NCBI GenBank assembly: GCA_038237235.1
Contig: JBBRYW010000049.1
Coordinates: 1-19,101, forward strand
Direction of reading: 5' to 3'
Origin: JBBRYW01 sp038237235
Lineage (GTDB): Bacteria > Actinomycetota > Thermoleophilia > Gaiellales > Gaiellaceae
Length of the DNA: 19,101 bases
Part shown: positions 10,381 to 16,609 of the stretch, one piece after another
Numbering within the stretch: the first letter of the stretch is position 1
Layout of the letters: the number at the start of each line of letters is the position of its first letter
Made by a program: the position numbers and the translations under genes
The notes under the pieces: model-generated
Told to the model about the DNA's origin: nothing
Database searches by the model: none
Seen by the model: the letters and a program-made list of their open reading frames with translations, nothing else

Positions 10381-10799
10381 CAGTCGTTCTGGCTACGGCC
10401 CTCGAGGTGATGGGATACGTCCCACGTCCAGAGTTCGACGACATTCCCGTCCGGATCGGTGACGTAGGCGGCCCGGCTCGAGTCGTAGGCGCCGAAGCGC
10501 TCCTCGTGCGGCTCATAGCCGTGCTCGCGCAGGCGGGCGACGGCGCCGTCGTAGTCTCCGTCAGACAGGTGGAGCGCGTAGTGGACGTGGACACCGCCGC
10601 GGCCGGTCGCGATCCCGACTTGCGGGCGCCAGAGGCCGATTCGCGTTTGCCGGCCGGCCATCACCCAGACCGCCTCGCGCTGCTCCCAGCGCTCGACCAC
10701 GGGCAGGCCGAGCGCGCCCGCGTAGAAACGCTCCGCGGCCTCGAGGTCGAGTACCTCGAGGACGAGCTCACTGATGCCCGTGACTGCGACCCCGGCCAC
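10380..10799 (-). CDS. VOC-superfamily (glyoxalase/bleomycin-resistance-like) protein
   Basis: Starting from an in-frame GTG at 10799, this is a 139-residue single VOC module of two beta-alpha-beta-beta-beta units: TGISELVLEVLDLEAAERFY with GALGLPVV at the N-terminus, and GGVHVHYALHLS (71-79) with TDPDGNVVELWTW (114-126) in the C-terminal half. Likely metal ligands are E11 or E15, H73 or H77, and E122. The superfamily includes glyoxalases, dioxygenases, epimerases and resistance proteins; I cannot choose among them. The chosen start gives a typical VOC N-terminus. However, the reading frame stays open upstream to 11318 through a secreted-type segment, so an alternative is one 312-residue protein (10380-11318). 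The stop overlaps the DUF255 start codon by one base. Confidence 0.78.
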
Positions 10800-11318
10800 C
10801 CCCGAACCATAGAGCCCCGCCGTTCCGACAGGCTGACTGCCGGCCGGGCACGAGACCTCGCCGTGGAAGATGTCGTTGACGTGGTCGTCGTGGCCCGCGG
10901 TTCCAGACGTGACGATCCGCGAGTGTGGGATGGTTGCCGAGCTCGTCGCGTGGCAGATAGTGACCTGTCGGCGAGGCTGGCAGACCTCCTCGCAACTCGC
11001 GTCTGTTCTCCGGTTGCGGACCCAGGTCGCCCGATAGGCGCCAATCGATCCGGGTCCGATGATTGCGACGTGCGTGATCGGATCGATCAGCACGATGCTG
11101 CTCTTCTGCCCCTGATGGACGGCGATTGAGATCTGCGGGTCAGCAGCAGCCGCCGTTTCCACAGGCCCGAATGCGAAGAGCAGGGCGAGAAAGCCGAAGA
11201 GCGTCAGTGAGAGTGCCGGGCCGCGCGCGCGAACGCCCTCTATCAGCGCGCGAAGGACGGGGGCCCCGCCCGGTACACCCGGCCCGGCAACCTCCGGCCG
11301 AGCGTCCCTTCGAGCCAC
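10800..11318 (-). other. Secreted 'CHAT'-motif segment in frame with, and upstream of, the VOC gene
   Basis: Reading from a GTG at 11318, 173 residues run in frame straight into the VOC protein with no stop. Residues 35-51 are a hydrophobic core (ALSLTLFGFLALLFAF) followed by ETAAAAD, a plausible signal peptide. Four cysteines follow (C109, C113, C122, C157). VTICHATSSATIPHS (119-133) and HDDHVNDIFHGE (143-154) resemble the small 'TICHATGS...H..HGDI' module found in many exported proteins of unknown function. The first 76 bases overlap the end of the HMG-CoA-lyase-like gene. Possibilities are a genuine secreted fusion, a small exported protein that has lost its own stop and become joined to a cytoplasmic VOC gene, or a chance open frame. 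The motif argues against chance; a VOC enzyme behind a signal peptide would be odd. Confidence 0.45.
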
Positions 11319-12133
11319 CGTGCGACGCCGATCAGCGCATCGAGGTCGACGCCCGTCTCGATTCCCTCACGGTCGAGCAGATAGACGAGATCCTCCGTCG
11401 CGACGTTCCCCGTCGCGCCGGGCGCGTACGGGCACCCGCCGATCCCGCCCACAGAGCCGTCCAGGAGCGTCGCCCCTCCTTCCAGGGCAGCAGCCGCGTT
11501 CGCGAGCCCGGTGTTGCGCGTGTCGTGCAGATGGACGCCGGTGGGCGCGCCGAGAATGCCGACGCGCTCCACGAGCCGCCGCACCTGCGTCGGCACGGCG
11601 ACGCCGATCGTGTCGGCGAGCATCAGCTCATCCGCGCCCGCGACCACGACCCGCTCTGCAAGCTCCGCCACGCGGGTTGGATCGACACGCCCCTCGAATG
11701 GGCAGCCGAATGCAACACTGATCGTGACGTTCGCGCGCAGACCGTCCTTGTGCGCACGACGAACGAGTATCTCGGCCGTTCGCGCCCCTTCGTCGACCGA
11801 AGCGTTGGCGTTTCGTCGGTTGAAGCTTTCGGTCGCGCCGATGGCGAAGTGCACCTGCTCTAGGCCAGTGGCGAGGAGGCGGTCGTAGCCGCGCTCGTTC
11901 AGGACGAGCCCTGCGTAGGCGACACCGTCCCGCCGCTCGACCCTCGCGACGACCTCCTCGGCATCAGCCATCTGCGGTACGCGGGCCGGGTTGACGAAGC
12001 TCGCGACCTCGACGCGTCGCAGGCCCGTGGCGGCGAGTCGGTCGACGAGCGTCGCGCGGGCCGAGGCTGGCAGCACATCGGGCTCGTTCTGCAGACCGTC
12101 TCGGGCGCCGACGTCGCAGAGGATCACGCTCAC
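11243..12133 (-). CDS. Hydroxymethylglutaryl-CoA lyase family protein
   Basis: A 296-residue TIM-barrel protein of the HMGL-like family. CDVGARDGLQNE near the start supplies the catalytic R11 and metal ligand D12. GVHLHDTRNTG supplies H201 and H203. GGIGGCPYAPGATGNVATED (229-248) is the HMG-CoA lyase signature with the active-site C234 and metal ligand N243. The enzyme splits 3-hydroxy-3-methylglutaryl-CoA into acetyl-CoA and acetoacetate, the last step of leucine breakdown; related lyases act on other 3-hydroxyacyl-CoAs. This fits a block carrying a branched-chain amino-acid transporter. The start is GTG at 12133 (a second GTG is at 12127). The frame is open further upstream to 12712, but that stretch is intergenic sequence and pieces of a PPOX pseudogene. 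The 3' end overlaps the secreted-VOC frame. Confidence 0.92.
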   Translation of the reverse strand: MSVILCDVGARDGLQNEPDVLPASARATLVDRLAATGLRRVEVASFVNPARVPQMADAEEVVARVERRDGVAYAGLVLNERGYDRLLATGLEQVHFAIGATESFNRRNANASVDEGARTAEILVRRAHKDGLRANVTISVAFGCPFEGRVDPTRVAELAERVVVAGADELMLADTIGVAVPTQVRRLVERVGILGAPTGVHLHDTRNTGLANAAAALEGGATLLDGSVGGIGGCPYAPGATGNVATEDLVYLLDREGIETGVDLDALIGVARWLEGTLGRRLPGRVYRAGPPSFAR

Positions 12134-12174
12134 GCCAGCCAGGCTATCCCTCCGACGCGAGCGAGGGTCACCGT

Positions 12175-12187
12175 CCCAACTGTTGGG
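12175..12187. promoter_or_regulatory. 13-base palindrome upstream of the HMGL-family gene (operator candidate)
   Basis: CCCAAC-T-GTTGGG is a perfect 6+1+6 palindrome about 42 bases before the GTG start at 12133, at the head of the long minus-strand block. Size and place fit a dimeric repressor site. No regulator gene for it is identified, and no convincing -35/-10 pair could be set around it. The rest of the 227-base gap (12134-12360) holds no gene I can support. Confidence 0.35.
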
Positions 12188-12298
12188 GCTGGCCCCGCCA
12201 TTCGGCTCGCTCGGCCGGGATCGTTGTGGGCACAGCTCTTCTATCGCGCAGCCCCGCGACGCTGACGATTGCAACGAGGCGATTCGACCCGGATCAAT

Positions 12299-12324
12299 CC
12301 TTCGCGCGAAGGCGGTGCGCCTTC
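12299..12324. repeat. Overlapping palindrome and hairpin (three mutually complementary arms)
   Basis: CCTTCGCGCGAAGG (12299-12312) is a perfect 14-base palindrome. GAAGGCG (12308-12314) also pairs perfectly with CGCCTTC (12318-12324) across a 3-base loop. The middle arm can thus pair with either side. It lies about 37 bases downstream of the PPOX pseudogene stop on the minus strand and about 165 bases before the HMGL gene. There is no T-run, so a simple intrinsic terminator is uncertain. Confidence 0.45.
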
Positions 12325-12360
12325 TCAGCGACCTGGTGGGCAGTGCACCCGACCAGGCGG

Positions 12361-12745
12361 TCACCCACGAGAAGCACGGCTGCCCGACTCGTGCTCGTGC
12401 GTGAGTGCGACGCAGGTTTCGGCCGGGTTGGAGGTTGAAGAACCCTCCCGTGTACTTTTTGGACAGCTCGTTGAGGTGCTCGACTGCCCCGTCCTCGACG
12501 AGCTCACCCGCACCGCTCACGGCGACGTACTGTAGGAGTTCTCTCTGTCTACGACGTCGAGCGCGACGCGGGGATCGCGCCTCAGCTGCCGCGCCCTTCG
12601 CGCGCTCGAGCGTCGTGTTGAAGCGAATGCTCTCGCCGATCCAGACGACCGTCACGTGCCGCGACCCGTCGCGCCGAATCGTCGCCACATGCGCGAAGTT
12701 CGGCTCGATCACGAGCCCCGCCTACTCGTCCGTCAATCCTGCCAT
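12361..12745 (-). pseudogene. Decayed PPOX-family (pyridoxamine 5'-phosphate oxidase-like, probably F420-dependent) gene
   Basis: Translation from an ATG at 12745, with GGAAGG just upstream, gives MAGLTDE, then an in-frame TAG (12724-12722), then the family's typical IEPNFAHVATIRRDGSRHVT and VVWIG...IRFNTTLERAK. The frame then shifts near 12594-12598 (one extra base) to give RQLRRDPRVALDVVDRENSY. It shifts again near 12530-12533 (one base missing) to YVAVSGAGELVEDGAVEHLN and ELSKKYTGGFFNLQPG. A third shift near 12420-12425 (one extra base) gives ETCVALTHEHESGSRASRG and a stop at 12363-12361. The net excess of one base matches the 385-base length (128 codons plus one). The family is small split-barrel flavin or F420 oxidoreductases of about 130-140 residues. 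An intact copy would suit a cell with fbiC. The order of defects is read directly; sequencing error at all four sites is unlikely but possible. Confidence 0.88.
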
Positions 12746-12807
12746 GTCCTTCCCCCCCAATCGAGTGCCTCCCGTTTCAACGAGCAGGCGCCGGCCTCGG
12801 TCCCGGG

Positions 12808-13830
12808 TCAGTGAATCGTCGTCGGGATCCTGATCTTCCCGGCGACGATCTGGCGTTCCACGTCGTGCAGCGTTGCGAGCTCTTCCTTCGGTGCCCGCGG
12901 ACTGAGCTTGCCGAGGCCGACGCCACCCTGCCGGAGCCCGAAGACGACATTTCGCCCGCCTCGCCACTTGCCGTCCTTGACGGACATGGCTGTGAGGAAG
13001 ACGGCCTGATCCACCTTCTTCTGAGCGCTCGTCAGCACGTGCGGGCCGAGGAAGGACTGGTCCGCGTCGACGCCAACCCCCCAGGCGTGCCTCTCCTTCG
13101 CCGCGTCGAGCGCGCCGAGCCCGCAGGCGCCTGCTACCTGGAAGACGACCCCGGCGCCGTGGGCGATCTGATCGATGGCCAGCTCCTTGCACCTCGCCAC
13201 GTCCGTCCAGCTCTGCGAGTACCCGTTCAGCAGCTTGATTCGCGGCACCGCCTTGCGCGCGCCCGCCTGGTATCCGGCGATGAAGCGATCGACGGGCGGC
13301 TCTTTCATCCCGCCGACCGAGCCGATCACGTGCGGCCCTCGCCGCCTCGCATCGACGAGCGCTGCCAGATAGCCCGCGAGATAACCGACCTCCTGCTCGC
13401 GAAAGACGAGGCCGATGACATTCTCCGGCCTGTGCGGGAGCGAACGCTGATCGACGTCGATGATCGCGAAGCGCGTCTTCGGCCACTTCGTCGCCACCCG
13501 GTCCACGGCGTCGCCCTGGGCGAAGCCGACGCTGATGACGAGGTCGTAGCCCTCCCGGGCGAATGCCCCGAGGTTTGGAACGTAGTCCGCGGCGGAGCTC
13601 GACTCGGCCACGCGCCCGTGCACCCCGAGCCTCCGTTCCGCGCGCTGCAGTCCGGCAAAGGCGAGCTGGTTGAAACCATGGTCGTGGAGCTGGCCGACGT
13701 CGGTGACGAGGCCCACCTTAAGCACGCGGTCGCCACCCACCCGGCTCGCCTCCTTCTTCCCTCCGCTGCCGCAGCCCACAGCGAGAACGACGGCTCCCAG
13801 TGCCACCAGCCCGACCACGGCGTTCTTCAT
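12808..13830 (-). CDS. BMP-family (PnrA/Med-like) ABC transporter substrate-binding lipoprotein
   Basis: A 340-residue lipoprotein: MKNAVVGLVALGAVVLAVGC gives a signal peptide with a lipidation cysteine at C20, followed by a Gly/Lys-rich linker. The mature domain follows the BMP fold, with LKVGLVTDVGQLHDHGFNQL (the D.G...D..FN pocket), YDLVISVGFAQGDAV, FAIIDVD, NVIGLVFREQEVGYLAGYLA, GSVGGMKEPPVDRFIAGYQAG and GVGVDADQSFLGP. Family members bind purine nucleosides or other ring compounds outside the membrane for an ABC importer. No permease or ATPase partner is next to it, so it is an orphan here. GGAGG stands 3 bases before the ATG at 13830; an upstream in-frame extension to 13896 would run into the neighbouring divergent gene and lacks the signal peptide start. 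It is divergent from an NrtR-like regulator 34 bases away. Confidence 0.92.
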   Translation of the reverse strand: MKNAVVGLVALGAVVLAVGCGSGGKKEASRVGGDRVLKVGLVTDVGQLHDHGFNQLAFAGLQRAERRLGVHGRVAESSSAADYVPNLGAFAREGYDLVISVGFAQGDAVDRVATKWPKTRFAIIDVDQRSLPHRPENVIGLVFREQEVGYLAGYLAALVDARRRGPHVIGSVGGMKEPPVDRFIAGYQAGARKAVPRIKLLNGYSQSWTDVARCKELAIDQIAHGAGVVFQVAGACGLGALDAAKERHAWGVGVDADQSFLGPHVLTSAQKKVDQAVFLTAMSVKDGKWRGGRNVVFGLRQGGVGLGKLSPRAPKEELATLHDVERQIVAGKIRIPTTIH

Positions 13831-13904
13831 TATCCTCCAGTTTTCGCCTGATAGTCTAAAACCGATGCCGAAGTCTAGCAGAGTTTCAGACTCCAAGGCG
13901 AAAA
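13831..13904. promoter_or_regulatory. Short divergent control region between the BMP lipoprotein and NrtR-like genes
   Basis: Only 34 bases (13831-13864) separate the two start codons. TTTTCGCC (13841-13848) and GGCGAAAA (13897-13904) are perfect inverted repeats 48 bases apart. AGTCT occurs at 13853-13857 and 13872-13876, and its complement AGACT at 13888-13892. GAGTTTCAGACTC (13881-13893) is a near-perfect 13-base palindrome. TAGTCT (13852-13857) fits a TAnnnT -10 element 7 bases before the ATG at 13865, which has no visible ribosome binding site, suggesting a leaderless transcript. The repeats are seen; the regulatory role is inferred. Confidence 0.4.
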
Positions 13905-14590
13905 CAGTCGCGGAGCGGCCGACTCACACTACGCTGGCCGTCGTGCTGCAAGCGCGTTCCGGCTGCCTACAGGTGTTGCTGTGGCAGCGAGCGAGGGAGC
14001 CCCACCTGGCAACCTGGGCGTTGCCGGGCGGCTACCTCGGGCCGAGGGAGACCCTCGAGCGGTCGATCCGCCGCCATCTCGAGACGAAGGTCGACGTGCG
14101 AGAGCTCGCCCATCTCGAGCAACTGGAGACGCGCAGCGAGCCCGGCCGTCACCCGGTGGAGTGGCAGCTGGCTACCGCCTACCTCGGTTTGGTGCCTTCC
14201 GACGCGGATCCGGCGTTGCCGCCCGACACAGCGTGGCACCCAGTTGACGCCCTCCCCTCCATGGCGTTCGACCACGGCGCGATCACCTTCACGGGCCGCG
14301 AGCGGCTGCGTGGGAAGCTCTCGTACACGAACCTGGGCTTCGCTCTGGCGCCGGGGTCGTTCACGATGTCGGAACTGCGGGAGATCTATGCGGCGGCCCT
14401 CGGTCACGACGTTTCCTCGACGAACCTCAAGCGCGTCCTCCTTCGTCGTCACGTACTCGAGCAGACGGGGACGCGACGTGAGCCGGGCCGAGGAGGGGGC
14501 CGACCTGCCGCCTGTTTTCGATTCGTCAGCCGCGTGCTCGAGATCACGGATCAGTTCGCAGTCCTGCGGCCCCCCGGCGGCCGCGTCTGA
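13865..14590 (+). CDS. NrtR-like Nudix-domain transcriptional regulator
   Basis: A 241-residue protein with an N-terminal Nudix domain and a C-terminal winged helix. The Nudix box position, GGYLGPRETLERSIRRHLET (55-74), keeps the glycine, E62 and R70, but the catalytic RExxEE becomes RHLETK, so hydrolase activity is probably lost, as in regulators of this group. SYTNLGFALAPGSF leads into the winged helix: FTMSELREIYAAALG (166-180), TNLKRVLLRRHVLEQTG (186-202) and GGRPAACFRF (211-220), a pattern typical of NrtR. NrtR proteins repress NAD-synthesis or salvage genes and sense ADP-ribose-type ligands. Here it faces the BMP lipoprotein gene, which is a likely target (inference). The start is ATG at 13865; the longer open frame upstream is noise. 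It converges on the coiled-coil gene with 4 bases between the two stops. Confidence 0.85.
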   Translation: MPKSSRVSDSKAKTVAERPTHTTLAVVLQARSGCLQVLLWQRAREPHLATWALPGGYLGPRETLERSIRRHLETKVDVRELAHLEQLETRSEPGRHPVEWQLATAYLGLVPSDADPALPPDTAWHPVDALPSMAFDHGAITFTGRERLRGKLSYTNLGFALAPGSFTMSELREIYAAALGHDVSSTNLKRVLLRRHVLEQTGTRREPGRGGGRPAACFRFVSRVLEITDQFAVLRPPGGRV

Positions 14591-14594
14591 TCCG

Positions 14595-16172
14595 TCAGCG
14601 TGGCGGAGGGGCGCCGGTGCGTTGGACGACGAGCTCGCGGAAGCCCTCCTCGAAGGTCGGGGGCAACGAGGGCAGGGGCCTACGCGGGCGCCTAGCCCCT
14701 TCGGTGCGCGCGCGGGCAAAGTCCTGCTCGCGGCGCCCGAGCTCCCGTGCTCGCTCGTCCAGCTCGCGCTCGCGGGCGACGAGCTCGTCCTCGCTGTCCC
14801 TGCCCGCCGCAGGCTCTGAGGCGATCGCGACGAGTCGCTCGTCTTCTACCAGCTCAGACTCGCGCGCCTCGAGCTCAACCTGGCGCGCCTCGAGCTCCCG
14901 CGCGCGACCCGCAGCTCCCCTTGCTCGTCGGTCGAGCTCCCCGCTCGACCGGGCGAGCTCGCGCTCGCGAGTGCCGAGGTCGGCTGCGCGCGACTCGAGC
15001 TCCGCCGCCTCGCGTCGAAGGCGCGCTTGCGTTTCCGCGCCGTGCTCCTGCTGCTTGGCCAAGTCGCGCTCACTCGCCTCGAGCTCGGCTTCGCGGCGAG
15101 CGAGGTTTTCGATCCGTGTGGCGAACGCCTCCCGCTCGTGCTCGAGCAGCGTCCGGGCCTCCTCGCCGGCTCGCCGCGCCTCGTTCTCGAGGGTGCGTTT
15201 GTGCAACTCGACGGCCTCCATCTCGACAGCCAGCTGACGCCGCGCAAGGTCCGCCTGCCGGTCAGCCTCGAGCCGGACATCGGCAAGCTCGCGGTCGCGT
15301 TCCGCGAGCTGATTCTGTTGCGCCTCGAGCTCCTCCTCGCGCGCCACGACCGCAGCCGCTCGGAGAGCCAGCTCCTGCTCTCGAGCCTGGAGCAGCAGCA
15401 AATCCTCCGGACTTGGCTCGCTCGACTCGGACACCGGTGCTGCCTTCTCTGGCGCCTGCTTCTTTTCCGCCTCGAAGGCTTTGATCTCAGCTTCGAGCGC
15501 CTGCCGTTCCGTCGCGAGACGCCGTCGAGCCTCGTGCGTCACTCTCGCGGCATCTTTCTCGCGGTCGTTCAGTTCGCGCTGACGCCCTGCGACCTCCTGC
15601 TCCCGGCCGGAAAGCTCTTGCTCTCGGGCGGCAAGCACGGCGACCCGCTCGGCGATCTGTTGCTCCCGACCATCGTCCTGCCCAGCATCCTTCCCGGTCG
15701 GCTCGAAGCCTGCCTCGCGTGCCGTCTCACTTTCCCCTGCCCGTCTGCGCAAACCCCCGAGGAGGCCGCGCCCGTCTCCCCGCTCGGTCGCCCTGGCGAA
15801 GCGTCGACGCTCGCGCTCGAGATCCCGCGCGGCGGCCTCGAGCTGGCGCTCGCGCTCGGCGATCCGCTCGGCGCGGCCGCGCAGGTCGTGCTTGAGCTGT
15901 TCGAGCCTCGCCGCCGAATCACCGGGCAGACGTTCGCGCTCGGCGAGGCGCTGCGCCGTCCGCCGGAGCTCCTGCTTGAGCGCCCCGATTTCCGCGGCCG
16001 CGGCACGGGCTCTTTCCCCCGCGCTGATGCGCGGCTCGCTCGGCTCGGAACCCGGCAGCGCGGCCTCTTCGGTGCGGCGGAACGGAAAGCGTCTCTGCGC
16101 CTCGGGCACGCCACGATGATACGAGCGGAACTCGCCAGGTGCCGGAATCAGGTCCCGGACAGCCCCCCGCAT
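14595..16172 (-). CDS. Large Glu/Arg/Ala-rich coiled-coil protein of unknown function
   Basis: A 525-residue hydrophilic protein with no recognised catalytic domain. From about residue 55 to 500 it is almost continuous heptad-type coiled coil built from variants of AREREL / AAREQEL / DERARELGRREQ, broken by two flexible charged linkers: a Gly/Asp stretch near 130-170 and a Lys/Pro/Ser stretch near 230-255. There is no signal peptide and no membrane segment. The C-terminus ends in a Pro/Arg-rich stretch and TFEEGFRELVVQRTGAPPP. Such proteins usually serve as scaffolds, but no partner is suggested by context. The start is ATG at 16172, with GTG at 16109 possible; neither has a clear ribosome binding site. 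The repetitive codons create a long open frame on the opposite strand (15027-16181), which I consider a shadow. Confidence 0.75.
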   Translation of the reverse strand: MRGAVRDLIPAPGEFRSYHRGVPEAQRRFPFRRTEEAALPGSEPSEPRISAGERARAAAAEIGALKQELRRTAQRLAERERLPGDSAARLEQLKHDLRGRAERIAERERQLEAAARDLERERRRFARATERGDGRGLLGGLRRRAGESETAREAGFEPTGKDAGQDDGREQQIAERVAVLAAREQELSGREQEVAGRQRELNDREKDAARVTHEARRRLATERQALEAEIKAFEAEKKQAPEKAAPVSESSEPSPEDLLLLQAREQELALRAAAVVAREEELEAQQNQLAERDRELADVRLEADRQADLARRQLAVEMEAVELHKRTLENEARRAGEEARTLLEHEREAFATRIENLARREAELEASERDLAKQQEHGAETQARLRREAAELESRAADLGTRERELARSSGELDRRARGAAGRARELEARQVELEARESELVEDERLVAIASEPAAGRDSEDELVARERELDERARELGRREQDFARARTEGARRPRRPLPSLPPTFEEGFRELVVQRTGAPPPR

Positions 16173-16216
16173 CGGTCATGATGTTCGCTGGACACGTCCG
16201 AACCCAAGGAGGGCTA

Positions 16217-16609
16217 ATGGCGAACTATACGATCACGCCGCGCAGCGAGGCAGAGAACGTCCTCGGCGACTATCCGGGCGAGATGCGGTTCCTGACGGAG
16301 CAGCTCGGCTCGGAGCAGGTTGCGTTCACGTACAGGCGGATGCCGCAGCACACCGGCGGCAAGGGCGGCTACGGGCACCGGCACCGAACCCAGGAGGAGA
16401 TCTACTACGTCATCTCGGGCCGGCTCCAGTTCAAGCTGGACGACGACGTGGTGGACATCGACCGGGGCACGGCGGTCCGGGTGGCGCCGGAGGTCGCACG
16501 CTCGGTCTGGAACGACGAAGCAGAGGACGCTGAGCTCGTGATCGTCTCTGTGAAGGTCGAGAACCCCGGGTCGGAAGGCGAGATGATCGAGAACTTCTGG
16601 CCGGCCTAG
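16217..16609 (+). CDS. Small single-domain cupin protein
   Basis: A 130-residue protein with one cupin barrel. Motif 1 is GYGHRHRTQEEIYYVISG (51-68), with metal ligands H54, H56 and E60 or E61. Motif 2 is APEVARSVWN (90-99), where the usual histidine is R95, so the metal site has three ligands at most. Cupins of this size include epimerases, isomerases, small oxygenases and sugar-binding proteins; function is not assignable. AAGGAGGG ends 4 bases before the ATG at 16217, a strong ribosome binding site that fixes the start; the frame open to 16139 is not needed. It diverges from the coiled-coil gene (44 bases between starts). Its stop overlaps that of the convergent MFS gene. Confidence 0.88.
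   Translation: MANYTITPRSEAENVLGDYPGEMRFLTEQLGSEQVAFTYRRMPQHTGGKGGYGHRHRTQEEIYYVISGRLQFKLDDDVVDIDRGTAVRVAPEVARSVWNDEAEDAELVIVSVKVENPGSEGEMIENFWPA

Noticed and set aside
11243..12712. Single 489-codon minus-strand frame starting at GTG 12712
   Set aside because: Its first part is a fragment of the decayed PPOX gene and intergenic sequence that happens to be in frame with the HMG-CoA-lyase-family gene. The enzyme starts at 12133.
12811..13851. 346-codon plus-strand open frame
   Set aside because: Opposite the BMP lipoprotein gene, which has a lipobox and family motifs and a good ribosome binding site.
14566..14584. GC hairpin GCGGCC/GGCCGC at the end of the regulator gene as a bidirectional terminator
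   Set aside because: It lies inside the coding sequence, has no T-run on either side, and such GC pairs are frequent by chance at this base composition.
15027..16181. 384-codon open frame on the plus strand opposite the coiled-coil gene
   Set aside because: It is antisense to a protein with a clear heptad pattern. Its Leu/Arg/Pro-rich translation mirrors the Glu/Arg/Ala codons of the real gene and shows no domain.
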